Origin: Novosphingobium silvae
Lineage (GTDB): Bacteria; Pseudomonadota; Alphaproteobacteria; Sphingomonadales; Sphingomonadaceae
Length of the DNA stretch: 64,000 nt
NCBI RefSeq assembly: GCF_009856825.1
Contig: NZ_WVTD01000005.1
Span: 1 to 64,000 of the forward strand
Direction of reading: 5' to 3'
Shown here: positions 1 to 8,214 of the stretch, one piece after another
Layout: each line of letters starts with the position of its first letter
Position numbering within the stretch: position 1 is the first letter of the stretch
The notes under the pieces: generated by a model
What the model was told of the DNA's origin: nothing
What the model saw: the letters and a program-made list of their open reading frames with translations, nothing else
Databases searched by the model: none
Translations under genes and position numbers: made by a program

Positions 1-72
1 CCCTATTGCTGGACCGATGCCAACGCCGCGCAAACCTCGTTCGAACTGAGCAGCATCGCAAGCGCCGCCTGA
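1..72 (+). CDS. 3' end of a gene cut by the window edge
   Basis: Frame 1 is open from the first base to a TGA at 70-72 and encodes 23 residues ending FELSSIASAA. The codons mostly end in G or C, as in real genes here. The piece is too short to assign a family. It lies just upstream of the gene at 143 on the same strand. Confidence 0.4.
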   Translation, partial: PYCWTDANAAQTSFELSSIASAA

Positions 73-142
73 TCGTCCAAATTACAGCCCCGTTCTCAAG
101 GCCACGTGGGGGATTTTTACCGCTTACGAAGGAGCATCCGGC

Positions 143-799
143 GTGAGGGCTCAAGGCCAGCTAATCACCGCTGTCGATATGGCCATTGCGAGTGGAATAG
201 ATCCGAAGCGCTTTCGAGCTGCCCTTCGAGCCGCAAGTCTCGATTGGCATCCGAACAACGGACGTTGGGAGGTCGTGCGAGGGAGCTATGAGCACCAAGA
301 CATGGAACGGGTCATGGCGCAGCTAAGTGAAGGGAGTGTCAGGCTCCGATCGACTCCAAAGGCTGTACAAGGCACTGCCGATGCCGGAATTCGTGACGAG
401 CATTACGTGCTCGATCTTTGCGACGCAGTTCTCGGGCTGAAGGCCGTGCGACAGCATTGCTTCCCGTTTCTGACCGGAGATCCAGATCAGCGCGGTCACC
501 GGAAGCCATTGCCTGTCGATGGCTTTTATCCTGCTCTTGGCCTTGTAGTGGAATATCATGAGCGCCAACACCGTGAACGTGTCGGATTCTTCGACGATAA
601 ACCAACGGTTTCCGGGGTGCCTCGAGGCGAACAGCGCCGACTATATGATGAGCGGCGCGCCGATTTTCTGCCGAGGCATGGCTACAGTTTAGTAGTTCTC
701 GAGGTGGATGAATTCGCACATGATAGAGCCAAGCGCTTGCTCAGGATCCCTGACGACCAGGCCGTTGTTAGCCGGCGCCTTCAAAGTTTTATAGGCTGA
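143..799 (+). CDS. hypothetical protein with Vsr/PD-(D/E)XK-like nuclease fold
   Basis: A 218-aa protein starting at GTG 143, preceded by AAGGAG at 129-134 with good spacing. The C-terminal half has a layout seen in Vsr/DUF559-type nucleases: VDGFYPALGLVVEYHERQH (Asp, hydrophobic strand, then Glu), followed by RADFLPRHGYSLVVLEV, which resembles their R-D-x-L-x-x-x-G-Y-x-V strand-helix-strand. The usual catalytic Lys after the Glu is not obvious; a His/Gln sits there. The N-terminal half is unrecognised. It is directly upstream of a NYN-domain gene. The nuclease fold is inference from motif layout; it could be an inactive member. Confidence 0.6.
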   Translation: MRAQGQLITAVDMAIASGIDPKRFRAALRAASLDWHPNNGRWEVVRGSYEHQDMERVMAQLSEGSVRLRSTPKAVQGTADAGIRDEHYVLDLCDAVLGLKAVRQHCFPFLTGDPDQRGHRKPLPVDGFYPALGLVVEYHERQHRERVGFFDDKPTVSGVPRGEQRRLYDERRADFLPRHGYSLVVLEVDEFAHDRAKRLLRIPDDQAVVSRRLQSFIG

Positions 800-827
800 T
801 TAATGAATATCAAGGCAATGGTGCAGA

Positions 828-1604
828 ATGGCCAATGAACCTCGCACCCCACGTCTTGCTGTCTTGATTGACGCAGACAATGCATCTTCCCGGATCGCAC
901 CGCGCCTCTTCGAAGAGATTGCAAAGATCGGTGAGGCAAGTGTCCGCCGCATTTATGGCGATTTCTCCGGAACCAGGCTTAAATCCTGGGCCGACGTTCT
1001 CGCCACTCATGCGATCAAGGCCCACCAGAACTTTGCGTACACCAGCGGAAAGAATGCCTCGGATATTGCTTTGGTCATCGACGCGATGGATCTTTTGCAC
1101 ACCGGTCGTTTTGACGGGTTTTGCCTTGTCTCCTCCGACAGTGATTTTACCGGCTTGGCGTCGCGTATCCGTGAGCAGGGCATAGATGTCTACGGCTTCG
1201 GAGAGCAGAAAACTCCAGAGAGCTTTCGACAAGCTTGTCGCCGCTTCATCTACACTGAGAACCTGCTGCCAGAGGCGCCAACGTCAGATGAGCCAGGCCG
1301 ACAAGATGCTCGTCCGGCTAGTGCAAAGAAGTCGCCCACTGCTGCTGCCCCTTTGATCCGAACTGCCATCTCACAGCTCGATGATGAAGGGGGCTGGGTG
1401 CCTCTTGGGCGGGTGGGCCAACGCCTTGCAGCGCTCGCTTCAGACTTTGACCCCCGAACCTATGGTGAAAGCAAGCTGAGCGATCTGGTCGAGAAGGCAG
1501 GCAGCTTTGAATCTCGCAGAACCGAGACCGGGCATTTGCAAATCCGGGTCTCTCCGTCTGGGAAGGCGGGCCAACCTAAACCCAAAAAGGCAACAGCCGG
1601 ATGA
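828..1604 (+). CDS. NYN-domain protein with C-terminal OST-HTH/LOTUS domain
   Basis: A 258-aa protein. Residues 8-145 form a PIN-like NYN domain (LabA/limkain-b1 class): LIDADN near the N-terminus, SDIALVIDAMDLL in the middle and LVSSDSDFTGLASRIREQG, supplying the conserved acidic residues. After an Ala/Pro linker, residues about 170-240 (ending near VEKAGSFESRR) fit an OST-HTH/LOTUS winged-helix, an RNA-binding module often fused to NYN. Predicted role: cytoplasmic RNA-directed nuclease or RNA-binding regulator; the substrate is unknown. It lies between a nuclease-fold gene and a phosphatase/ADP-ribosylglycohydrolase fusion on the same strand. Confidence 0.85.
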   Translation: MANEPRTPRLAVLIDADNASSRIAPRLFEEIAKIGEASVRRIYGDFSGTRLKSWADVLATHAIKAHQNFAYTSGKNASDIALVIDAMDLLHTGRFDGFCLVSSDSDFTGLASRIREQGIDVYGFGEQKTPESFRQACRRFIYTENLLPEAPTSDEPGRQDARPASAKKSPTAAAPLIRTAISQLDDEGGWVPLGRVGQRLAALASDFDPRTYGESKLSDLVEKAGSFESRRTETGHLQIRVSPSGKAGQPKPKKATAG

Positions 1605-1696
1605 AAGCCGGGCTTCGCCCCGGCGCCACCAATACCTGTCAGGTGCCTTAGGCATATACGACCGATAATGTCGTACATGGGTCATATCAAAGCGCG

Positions 1697-3160
1697 ATGA
1701 GCAGAAATCTTCGAACAAGCACCACTGATCCGATCCAGATCCCTACACTTCCGGCCGCATCAGGACGCATCGGCATATCCTTCTGTCCAGGAAAGCAAGG
1801 GCCTGCGCTCGCTGGCTTTACTTGGAAGCGTGATCTTGCGACCGATCTAGACGCGGTGCGTGGGTGGGGGGCTGCTGCCGTCGTCTCTTTGATTGAAAAG
1901 CACGAGATGGGTCTGCTGGGAGTCGCGGATCTAGAAGCTGCGGTTGTTGCGCGAGGGATGGAATGGCTTCATCTGCCGATCCCAGACGTTACGGCTCCGG
2001 GCGAAGATTTCGAGCAAAGATGGCGGACGGCCGGAGCGCGGCTGCGCGGCTTGCTCATCAACGGGAACGGCATTTTCATCCACTGCCGCGGCGGGCTCGG
2101 TCGGGCCGGTACTGTGGCAGCGAGGCTGCTAGTCGAACTTGGCCTTGCTGACGCTAGCAGTGCGATCGCTCACGTTCGCCGCGTCAGGCCTGGCGCCATT
2201 GAGACGAAGGCACAAGAAGATCACTTGCGAGAGATCGAGCGTATCTATGATCGGTCATATGGCTGTTTGGTTGGACTGGCGGTCGGAGATGCTGTGGGGA
2301 CGACGCTCGAGTTCAAGCCGCGCGACAGCTATGCTCACATTACGGACATGGTCGGGGGAGGGCCATTCGGCTTGGATGCCGGGACCTGGACCGATGACAC
2401 CTCCATGGCCCTGGCGCTGGGAGAAGCTCTGCTCGCCAGCGCGGCCAAGGGCTCGGCTTTTGAGCCGGGAGAAGCACAACGGCGCTTTGTCGATTGGTGG
2501 AGGAACGGCGCCTTCAGTCCCACGGGCAGTTGTTTCGATATCGGGATCGCAACCCGGCAGGCCCTTTCTCGGTTCGAGGAAACGGGCGACCCGATTGCCG
2601 GCTCGACCGATCCGTACTCAGCAGGCAACGGCTCACTAATGAGGCTCGCGCCAGTCGCGATCTGGGGGATACAGCAAGATCCCGCAGTAGTGACACGAGT
2701 AGCCCGCCGACAGAGCATGACCACGCACGCTGCAGATGCGTGCCTCGATGCCTGTGAAGCGTATGCACTGGTCTTGCGGGCGGCTATCCTAGGTGCCGAC
2801 TTTGAGGATGCACTGGCGGTTCCCTTGGGCGAATATGGACCAGAGGTCGGTCCAATCATGGCCGGTAGCTGGCGCGGGAAAGCACGCGATCAGATTGCGA
2901 GCAGCGGATTCGTAGCGCACAGCCTCGAAGCAGCGATCTGGTCCGTGGCAAACACGACGAGCTTCGATGACGCAGTGCTGTTGGCAGCCAACCTCGGTGA
3001 CGATGCCGACACTACTGCCGCAATTGCGGGGCAGTTGGCCGGCGCAATTTACGGCGCGTCGTCGATCCGCCGATCATGGCTAGAAAAGCTGGCATGGCGC
3101 GACAAAATTGAGAATCTCGCGCGTAATCTGGCGTTCCCGGCAGTCGCGCCATCAAGCTAG
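1697..3160 (+). CDS. dual-specificity phosphatase / ADP-ribosylglycohydrolase fusion
   Basis: A 487-aa two-domain protein. Residues about 10-185 are a Cys-based tyrosine/dual-specificity phosphatase (CDKN3-like): the P-loop is HCRGGLGRAG with C130 and R136 in the C-x5-R signature, and an upstream Asp-containing loop (PIPDVTAPGED) could be the general acid. Residues about 190-480 are an ADP-ribosylglycohydrolase (DraG/ARH): GCLVGLAVGDAVG at its start, WTDDTSMALALGEALL with the metal-binding acids, and ANLGDDADTTAAIAGQLAGA near the end. The second domain would remove ADP-ribose from proteins or nucleic acids; the first removes phosphate. Both active sites look intact. Confidence 0.9.
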   Translation: MSRNLRTSTTDPIQIPTLPAASGRIGISFCPGKQGPALAGFTWKRDLATDLDAVRGWGAAAVVSLIEKHEMGLLGVADLEAAVVARGMEWLHLPIPDVTAPGEDFEQRWRTAGARLRGLLINGNGIFIHCRGGLGRAGTVAARLLVELGLADASSAIAHVRRVRPGAIETKAQEDHLREIERIYDRSYGCLVGLAVGDAVGTTLEFKPRDSYAHITDMVGGGPFGLDAGTWTDDTSMALALGEALLASAAKGSAFEPGEAQRRFVDWWRNGAFSPTGSCFDIGIATRQALSRFEETGDPIAGSTDPYSAGNGSLMRLAPVAIWGIQQDPAVVTRVARRQSMTTHAADACLDACEAYALVLRAAILGADFEDALAVPLGEYGPEVGPIMAGSWRGKARDQIASSGFVAHSLEAAIWSVANTTSFDDAVLLAANLGDDADTTAAIAGQLAGAIYGASSIRRSWLEKLAWRDKIENLARNLAFPAVAPSS

Positions 3161-3199
3161 CGTCGCGGCCGGGACACGGCATCGATCGGAAGCGTTGCT

Positions 3200-4570
3200 G
3201 CCCGGTCCGCATTGAATCCCGTGGGCGCCTAAGGTGTCATTATTGATGCCCTAAGGCCGAATTGGCGGATAATGGGTCAGCTTTGACGCTTTACGGAAGG
3301 CCGCCGGCAGCGGGATCAGACGGCAGGCTTGGCCCAATTACCTACAACGGGATCTAGGTCCCAGAAATACGTACGGGGTCCAAGCCTGCCTCCTCCGTCT
3401 GGAGGAACCGCGGTTTCGATTTGCCCGGATCAAACGAGGCGCCCGTCTTCCACATTGCCATCATGATCACAGCGAGCTTCCTTGCGACGGCAACGCGAGC
3501 TTTAAGAAATCCTATCTTGGTTGCCAGTTGCAGGCCCCAAGTGCGCAACGTACTTTCGGTTTTGATTGTGCGAAGCAGCACGGTGGCTGCTGTGATTAGG
3601 TGCGACCTGGTCAGCTTGTTTCCGTATCGGCTGATTCGGCCACGGCGCGCAGTGACGCCGGATTGATATAGATTCGGTGTGAGGCCGAGATAAGGTCCGA
3701 CATCTCGATTGTTCTTAAATCGGTATGGGTCCCCTACAGCGCTGTAAAATGACAGCGCCGTAATTGTCCCAACGCCAGGAATTGTCTGAAATCTGGCGCA
3801 AACCGGGATGCTGGCAGCCATTGTGCGCATCTTTCGATCCATATCCAAGATATGAGAGCGCAGATCTTCTCCCATCCTGACCAGAGGATCCACATCGACG
3901 CGGATCGTCACGCCGTTGGTGCTCAAAAGCCTGAGTTGGTTCGCGACTTCAGCCGCGAGCGATCCTCGCCCATTCAGGAGCTTGATGCTGGCACCGTGCA
4001 ATCTGAAAATGGACTGTAGCAGCGCATCTGTCCTGGCTCGATGCTTTAGCAGGGTTCGACGGATGTTGATCATTATCCGGATGTCCTGGTGCTCCACCGG
4101 TTTGATGAAAACATGGGGACCGAAGGACTGCGCCAGTCGGCCAAGCTCAGCGAGACCTTTGGCATCGTTCGCATCAGTCTTTTGACGTCGGATAGCCAGG
4201 AATTTGCTTGATTTGCGAACGTCGACGACTTGAACGGGAAGCCCGAACGAATGGAGATCCCGAACCATTTGAGTGCCGACACCGGCCTCGATCGTAACGG
4301 ACTGGACTGGCTCAACGCCGAACCGTCGAAGGATATCTCTTATCGGAGCGGCACGGGTCTCAGTCATTGCCTCGAAGAATGCGTGGCCTTCGGCATCGAC
4401 GAGGCAGACCGCAGTCTCCTGGTGGCCGGCGTCGAGGCCGACCCAATAGCGCAGGTGCCGTGGCATTTTTGCTCCCGTGTGGCGTTTGCTTCCTTCGCTT
4501 GCCCTACTGACCTTGTCGGGTCTGTCCGACTAGGATTCGTCCTCTGGCATGTGATAGAGAGGTAGGAAAT
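3200..4570 (-). mobile_element. IS110-family insertion sequence (boundaries approximate)
   Basis: The intact transposase gene at 3354-4466 sits between 193 bp of noncoding DNA on its 3' side (from 3161) and about 120 bp on its 5' side (to 4586). IS110-family elements lack long terminal inverted repeats, so I cannot fix the ends by eye. The flanking coding genes look uninterrupted, so the element lies in an intergenic site. Noncoding DNA upstream of the transposase is where IS110 elements encode their bridge RNA. Confidence 0.6.
3354..4466 (-). CDS. IS110-family transposase
   Basis: A 370-aa protein of normal length for the family. The N-terminal RuvC-like DEDD domain shows VGLDAGHQETAVCLVD, then TIEAGVGTQ, then QKTDANDAKGLAEL. 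The C-terminal Transposase_20 domain shows IPGVGTITALSFYSAVGD and a conserved serine region around GRISRYGNKLTRSHL. The enzyme moves its element by a DEDD/serine mechanism guided in this family by a bridge RNA. The frame is intact, so it may be active. Confidence 0.93.
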   Translation of the reverse strand: MPRHLRYWVGLDAGHQETAVCLVDAEGHAFFEAMTETRAAPIRDILRRFGVEPVQSVTIEAGVGTQMVRDLHSFGLPVQVVDVRKSSKFLAIRRQKTDANDAKGLAELGRLAQSFGPHVFIKPVEHQDIRIMINIRRTLLKHRARTDALLQSIFRLHGASIKLLNGRGSLAAEVANQLRLLSTNGVTIRVDVDPLVRMGEDLRSHILDMDRKMRTMAASIPVCARFQTIPGVGTITALSFYSAVGDPYRFKNNRDVGPYLGLTPNLYQSGVTARRGRISRYGNKLTRSHLITAATVLLRTIKTESTLRTWGLQLATKIGFLKARVAVARKLAVIMMAMWKTGASFDPGKSKPRFLQTEEAGLDPVRISGT

Positions 4571-4586
4571 CGAAGGAGATGATAGG

Positions 4587-5198
4587 ATGGAGCCGCGGGA
4601 GGCCTTGGATAGCCTAATCAGCGAGCGAGGAGAGACCTACGCTTCGATCTCGCGCCTCCTCGGGAGAAACTCGGCGTACATCCAGCAGTTCATCAAACGA
4701 GGTTCTCCAGCCCGCCTTGACCAAAGCGACATAGCGCTGCTGGCATTGCATTTTGACGTTCCCGTAGAGGTGCTGGGTGGAAAGGAGGGGCCAACAGTCG
4801 GGCAGCGTTCGATAGTCAAAGTCCCCTTGCTGAACGGGACAGGTAACGATTCACGCTCACAATGGCGGCTGGTTGATGCGGCTTGGCTAGGTCGGCTGTG
4901 TAATCAGCCAGCCAGTGCCGCAATCTTGCCAATTGTTGGTGAGGCGATGGAGCCGACCCTCTGCAATGGCGACGAGGTGATGATTAGACGAGTTCGCTTC
5001 CAGGAGAGCGTGCGTGAAGGCCTTTATGCCATCCGTGGGTCTTCTGAAATCTTCGTGAGGCGGATAGCGATCGACCCAACGAGGAATCGTCTGACCGTTC
5101 TTACCGACCACCCCGCATATCCGAGTTGGCAGGGCATCCAGCGCAAGGGCGTCGATATTGTCGGCCGGGTGATCTGGATCGGAGCTCGGGTGGCCTAG
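4587..5198 (+). CDS. S24/LexA-like HTH repressor with degenerate catalytic dyad
   Basis: A 203-aa protein with an N-terminal helix-turn-helix (residues 1-60, containing YASISRLLGRNSAYIQQFIK) and a C-terminal S24 peptidase fold (about 105-203). In active members the catalytic Ser sits in a G-D-S-M-x-P motif and the Lys about 40 residues later. Here the motif reads GEAMEPTL with Ala at 120, and the Lys position in IFVRRIA is Arg158. Autocleavage should therefore be impossible. It would act as a DNA-binding regulator not relieved by RecA-stimulated cleavage. AGGAG sequence precedes the ATG. It is the last gene before the att fragment. Confidence 0.85.
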   Translation: MEPREALDSLISERGETYASISRLLGRNSAYIQQFIKRGSPARLDQSDIALLALHFDVPVEVLGGKEGPTVGQRSIVKVPLLNGTGNDSRSQWRLVDAAWLGRLCNQPASAAILPIVGEAMEPTLCNGDEVMIRRVRFQESVREGLYAIRGSSEIFVRRIAIDPTRNRLTVLTDHPAYPSWQGIQRKGVDIVGRVIWIGARVA

Positions 5199-5496
5199 CT
5201 GTCATTATGACACCGTGCTGCCTGAGGCTCTAAGCGGCCATCCCAGCGTGCGATGCTGGAGCGGAGCAAGATGGGATTAGCAGTCGCGCTGGCTGGGAGG
5301 TGAAACGACGACTCGCCCAAGCGCAGTCGGACAAAGCACAGGCCATGAATCGTTCACCGTGAACGCTGATGTGTGGAGGCTGAGCAGCCGCAGCGCCGAA
5401 TTAGCGCGCTGCTACCTAGAGAGCTACCTAGCACAAAAACGCTCTCAACCGCCCGATCAGACGAGCTTCGTATCTGATTGAAAAGTAAGGGGAAGG
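5199..5496. other. noncoding stretch left of the att fragment
   Basis: I see no convincing reading frame here. A short perfect inverted repeat with 7-bp arms, CGTTCAC/GTGAACG, lies at 5351-5365 and could be an operator or chance. The sequence CTACCTAGAGAG/CTACCTAGCAC is a short imperfect direct repeat around 5414-5432. Confidence 0.4.
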
Positions 5497-5541
5497 TGGT
5501 GGACGCACTAGGGCTCGAACCTAGGACCCGCTGATTAAGAG
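5497..5541 (-). other. 3' fragment of a tRNA-Lys(CTT) gene, probable att site
   Basis: Read on the minus strand this is the 3' part of a tRNA: anticodon loop CTCTTAA (5541-5535, anticodon CTT), 3' side of the anticodon stem, a 5-nt variable loop, a perfect T arm (CTAGG/CCTAG around TTCGAGC), a 7-nt acceptor strand, discriminator A and encoded CCA (5499-5497). The 5' side of the anticodon stem, the D arm and the 5' acceptor strand are missing; the match ends exactly at the anticodon loop. This is the duplication left by a tyrosine integrase that recombines in a tRNA gene, and an integrase gene begins 178 bp away. Confidence 0.85.
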
Positions 5542-5718
5542 AAATTGGATTCGGCGTCTCGCGGTGGAACATGGAGTAACCTTGGGGCACATCGTGTCAC
5601 CTATGAAGTCTATGATTTCCCTTTATTTTCCTACCTTTTCCCGGCAATATCCTGAGCAAGCTGAAATGGGGCATTACTTCCGATTTGCTGCACAGTTTGC
5701 TGCACACTTGAGGCTGCT

Positions 5719-7098
5719 ATGGCTACAAAAAAATTCTCTGATCCGTGGCTCCGAGGGCTGAAAGCTGCTGAGCCTGGGTCTCGCGATGAGTGGATGGACG
5801 AAATCGAGGCTGGGTTGATCGTTCGCGTCAATCCGAAGCGCCGGGTGTCGTTTCTTCTCATGGCGCGATTTCCAGGAGGTGATGGCACAACGCTGCACGC
5901 TAGCCGGCGTGTTCTCGGAGATTATTGCCCGGCTGACGCGAAGGACCGCGTGTATGTCGTCGCTAAGGGCGTCTGTAGACTCACACTAGACGCCGCTCGC
6001 CAGAAGGCGCGCGAATGGAAGGCGATAATCGCCGAGGGTAGGGATCCCGGCAAACCTGAGGCTGAGGCTGAGGCTGAACCTGAAGTTGAATCAGACACCA
6101 TCGCGTCGGTTTTCGCCGAGTATTTTAAGCGCCATGTTATGAAAGAGGGGCAGAAAGACGGTCGCGGCAAGCCACTCGCGCCGCTGCGGTCCGCCAGCGA
6201 AATCCAACGGATATTTGACCACTACATCTTCGCCGATCTCGACGGCAATGAGCGGTGGCGCGACCGTTTGATCGCATCCATCGCCCGGCGTGATGTGACT
6301 AAACTGCTCGATACGATCCAGGATGCCAGCGGTGCAACACAATCAGACGCGGTGCTCGCTCAGCTTAGCGCGATGTTCAATTGGCACGCCGCGCGTGATG
6401 ATGATTTCGTATCCCCGATCGTGCGGGGGATGAAACGCACCAAGTCATCCGAGCGGAAGCGCAAACGTATCCTCAGCGACGAGGAAATCCGAATTTTCTG
6501 GCGAGCGTGCGAGACCCAAGGCACTTTCGGCGCTTTCTGTCAGTCATTGCTCCTGACGCTCCAGCGGCGTGAGAAATTGAGACTTATGCATCGGGACTTC
6601 CTCACGTCTGATGGTTTGTGGGCGATTCCGACCGAAGATCGTGAGAAGGGCAACGCCGAGTATATCAGGCTGCCTCCTATGGTTATGCAGATCGTTCGCA
6701 AGCAGCCTACTAGTGCAAGCGCTCCCTTTATCTTCCAAGGACGCTTGAAAGGGCCGATCAATGGCTTCACCAAGGACAAGGCGGCGCTCGATGCCAAGAT
6801 GGAGGAGATCGCTGGCCATCCGATCCCGCATTGGGTGTTGCACGATTTGCGACGCACTGGAAAAACACTGATGATCCGATCTGGCGTCTCCCCGCACGTC
6901 TCCGAGCGGGTGATGGGGCATGTTATACCTGGCGTGGAAGGTGTCTACGATCAGTATGAGTATCTGGCTGAAAAGACGGCCGCCCTTAGAAAGCTGGCAG
7001 CGTTGGTGGCGCGGATTCTCAATCCGAAAGACAATATCGTTTCGCTGAAGCCCGGGCTTCGATCCAAATCGCTTACCAAGAAAAAGGCCTCGGGATAG
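5719..7098 (+). CDS. int: tyrosine-type integrase (P4-like, DUF4102 N-terminus)
   Basis: A 459-aa site-specific recombinase. The N-terminal part is the arm-binding DUF4102-like domain, followed by an Ala/Glu repeat (about 114-123) and a core-binding domain. Catalytic residues visible are Arg in LLTLQRREK, HDLRRTG (H375, R378), GH in ERVMGHVIPG and the nucleophile Y410 in GVEGVYDQYEY. It would integrate and excise the element at the adjacent tRNA-Lys site. The gene reads into the element, away from the att fragment. The frame is intact. Confidence 0.93.
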   Translation: MATKKFSDPWLRGLKAAEPGSRDEWMDEIEAGLIVRVNPKRRVSFLLMARFPGGDGTTLHASRRVLGDYCPADAKDRVYVVAKGVCRLTLDAARQKAREWKAIIAEGRDPGKPEAEAEAEPEVESDTIASVFAEYFKRHVMKEGQKDGRGKPLAPLRSASEIQRIFDHYIFADLDGNERWRDRLIASIARRDVTKLLDTIQDASGATQSDAVLAQLSAMFNWHAARDDDFVSPIVRGMKRTKSSERKRKRILSDEEIRIFWRACETQGTFGAFCQSLLLTLQRREKLRLMHRDFLTSDGLWAIPTEDREKGNAEYIRLPPMVMQIVRKQPTSASAPFIFQGRLKGPINGFTKDKAALDAKMEEIAGHPIPHWVLHDLRRTGKTLMIRSGVSPHVSERVMGHVIPGVEGVYDQYEYLAEKTAALRKLAALVARILNPKDNIVSLKPGLRSKSLTKKKASG

Positions 7099-7496
7099 AT
7101 CGAGAACCCTTTGCCCATTACCTACGGGGATCGAACCGGATTTTGGGGACACTACAGGGGATCGGAGGGGAAATAAACCACTATTTTTCAATAGTCAGCT
7201 TGCCCTAGATTACCCTCCATTACCCTAAATGTGCCACGAAATGTGCCACGGAGCACGCCGACCCGTGGCGCTGAAAAGCCAGCTAACGCGTCGCATCTGA
7301 AAGTTCAAGCTAATGCGCTGGTTCGACGTCGCACGTCTTGTCAGGCGCTGATGAGCCACCGTGCCAATCTGCGGACGAGATCAGCGAAAATGTCTCGCGA
7401 TGTTAACCACATCCATAGCGAATATCCCCTCATAACGACACATTGCCGCACGATGGAATTCGTGCATGATGCCCTTGGAACATTCCGTTCCATACA
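7099..7496. other. noncoding stretch after the integrase
   Basis: I see no supported gene. Nearby repeats of TGTGCCACG occur at about 7229-7250, and TTACCCT occurs twice at about 7209-7226. Such short repeats beside an integrase can be arm-type or excisionase sites, but this is a guess. Confidence 0.35.
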
Positions 7497-8027
7497 GTGG
7501 GGGACAATCAAGAGCGGGACATCGACGCGGTTCGCGCGATGATACTCGCGATGGGACGGAGAGCGATGCCCATGAAACACGATGCTCAAATTGAACCTAT
7601 GCTGGACGAGCACGGTCGCCCAGCCGTTTTCGCGCCTCTTTGCAGGTCGATCATCAAGGCAAGAGCGACGTCGACAGCAACGTTCGGCTCACTCTGCTCA
7701 GATCCTGGAAGTGAGATGCTTCTCGACCTCTACTGGCGCGAAAGTCAGGGCCTGAAGACATCTCTAACCAGCTTGTGGCTTGCGTCCAAAGCATCCGAGA
7801 TGACGGGCCGTCGGTGCCTGGCGGTGATGGAGGAGCAGAACATTGTCGAGCGGATGCCTGACCCTTCCGATGGACGCCGGGTCAATGTGCGGTTCACGTC
7901 GGAGGGCCGCAAGAAGATGGATGCCTGTTTTAGCGCCCTTTTGCTCGGCTACGCCGAAACCTGTCGGGATTGCGCTTGCAGTTGCAATGATGGACCGACT
8001 TCACAGGACTGCAAGCCGTTGGAGTAA
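7497..8027 (+). CDS. MarR-like winged-helix protein with Cys-rich tail
   Basis: Up to 176 aa from GTG 7497; a later start (ATG 7540) is possible. Residues about 85-145 resemble a MarR winged helix: LTSLWLASKASEMTGRRCLAVMEEQNIVERMPD as helices, then SDGRRVNVRFTSEGRKKM as the wing. The C-terminus carries five cysteines in CRDCACSCNDGPTSQDC, unusual for MarR proteins and suggestive of metal or redox sensing. It probably regulates itself or neighbours. The upstream region shows no clear operator. Confidence 0.6.
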   Translation: MGDNQERDIDAVRAMILAMGRRAMPMKHDAQIEPMLDEHGRPAVFAPLCRSIIKARATSTATFGSLCSDPGSEMLLDLYWRESQGLKTSLTSLWLASKASEMTGRRCLAVMEEQNIVERMPDPSDGRRVNVRFTSEGRKKMDACFSALLLGYAETCRDCACSCNDGPTSQDCKPLE

Positions 8028-8181
8028 CGTGCCATTCTGCACTCTGATCGGCGACCTCCCTGCCGCTTCCACATATTGGAGGCGATGATAAGAACCCGCG
8101 GTGGAGCGCTGGCGGGTGGCCATGGTAAGGTTTTGTCCGTGTATGGCGATAATCATCTATTCGTCAGAACGGATATGGCAT

Positions 8182-8204
8182 GCCGATCTGATATTTGGAT
8201 CGGC
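8182..8204. promoter_or_regulatory. inverted repeat abutting the SD of the HTH gene
   Basis: Arms GCCGATC (8182-8188) and GATCGGC (8198-8204) with a 9-bp spacer end directly at the GGAGGA ribosome-binding site (8205-8210). It could be an autoregulatory operator for the HTH protein or a hairpin that masks the ribosome-binding site. Confidence 0.4.
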
Positions 8205-8214
8205 GGAGGAATGC

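Noticed and set aside
6052..6090. GCTGAG-type short tandem repeat as a CRISPR or VNTR array
   Set aside because: It is a six-base repeat encoding Glu-Ala in the integrase linker; no CRISPR-like spacers exist anywhere in the window that I could see.
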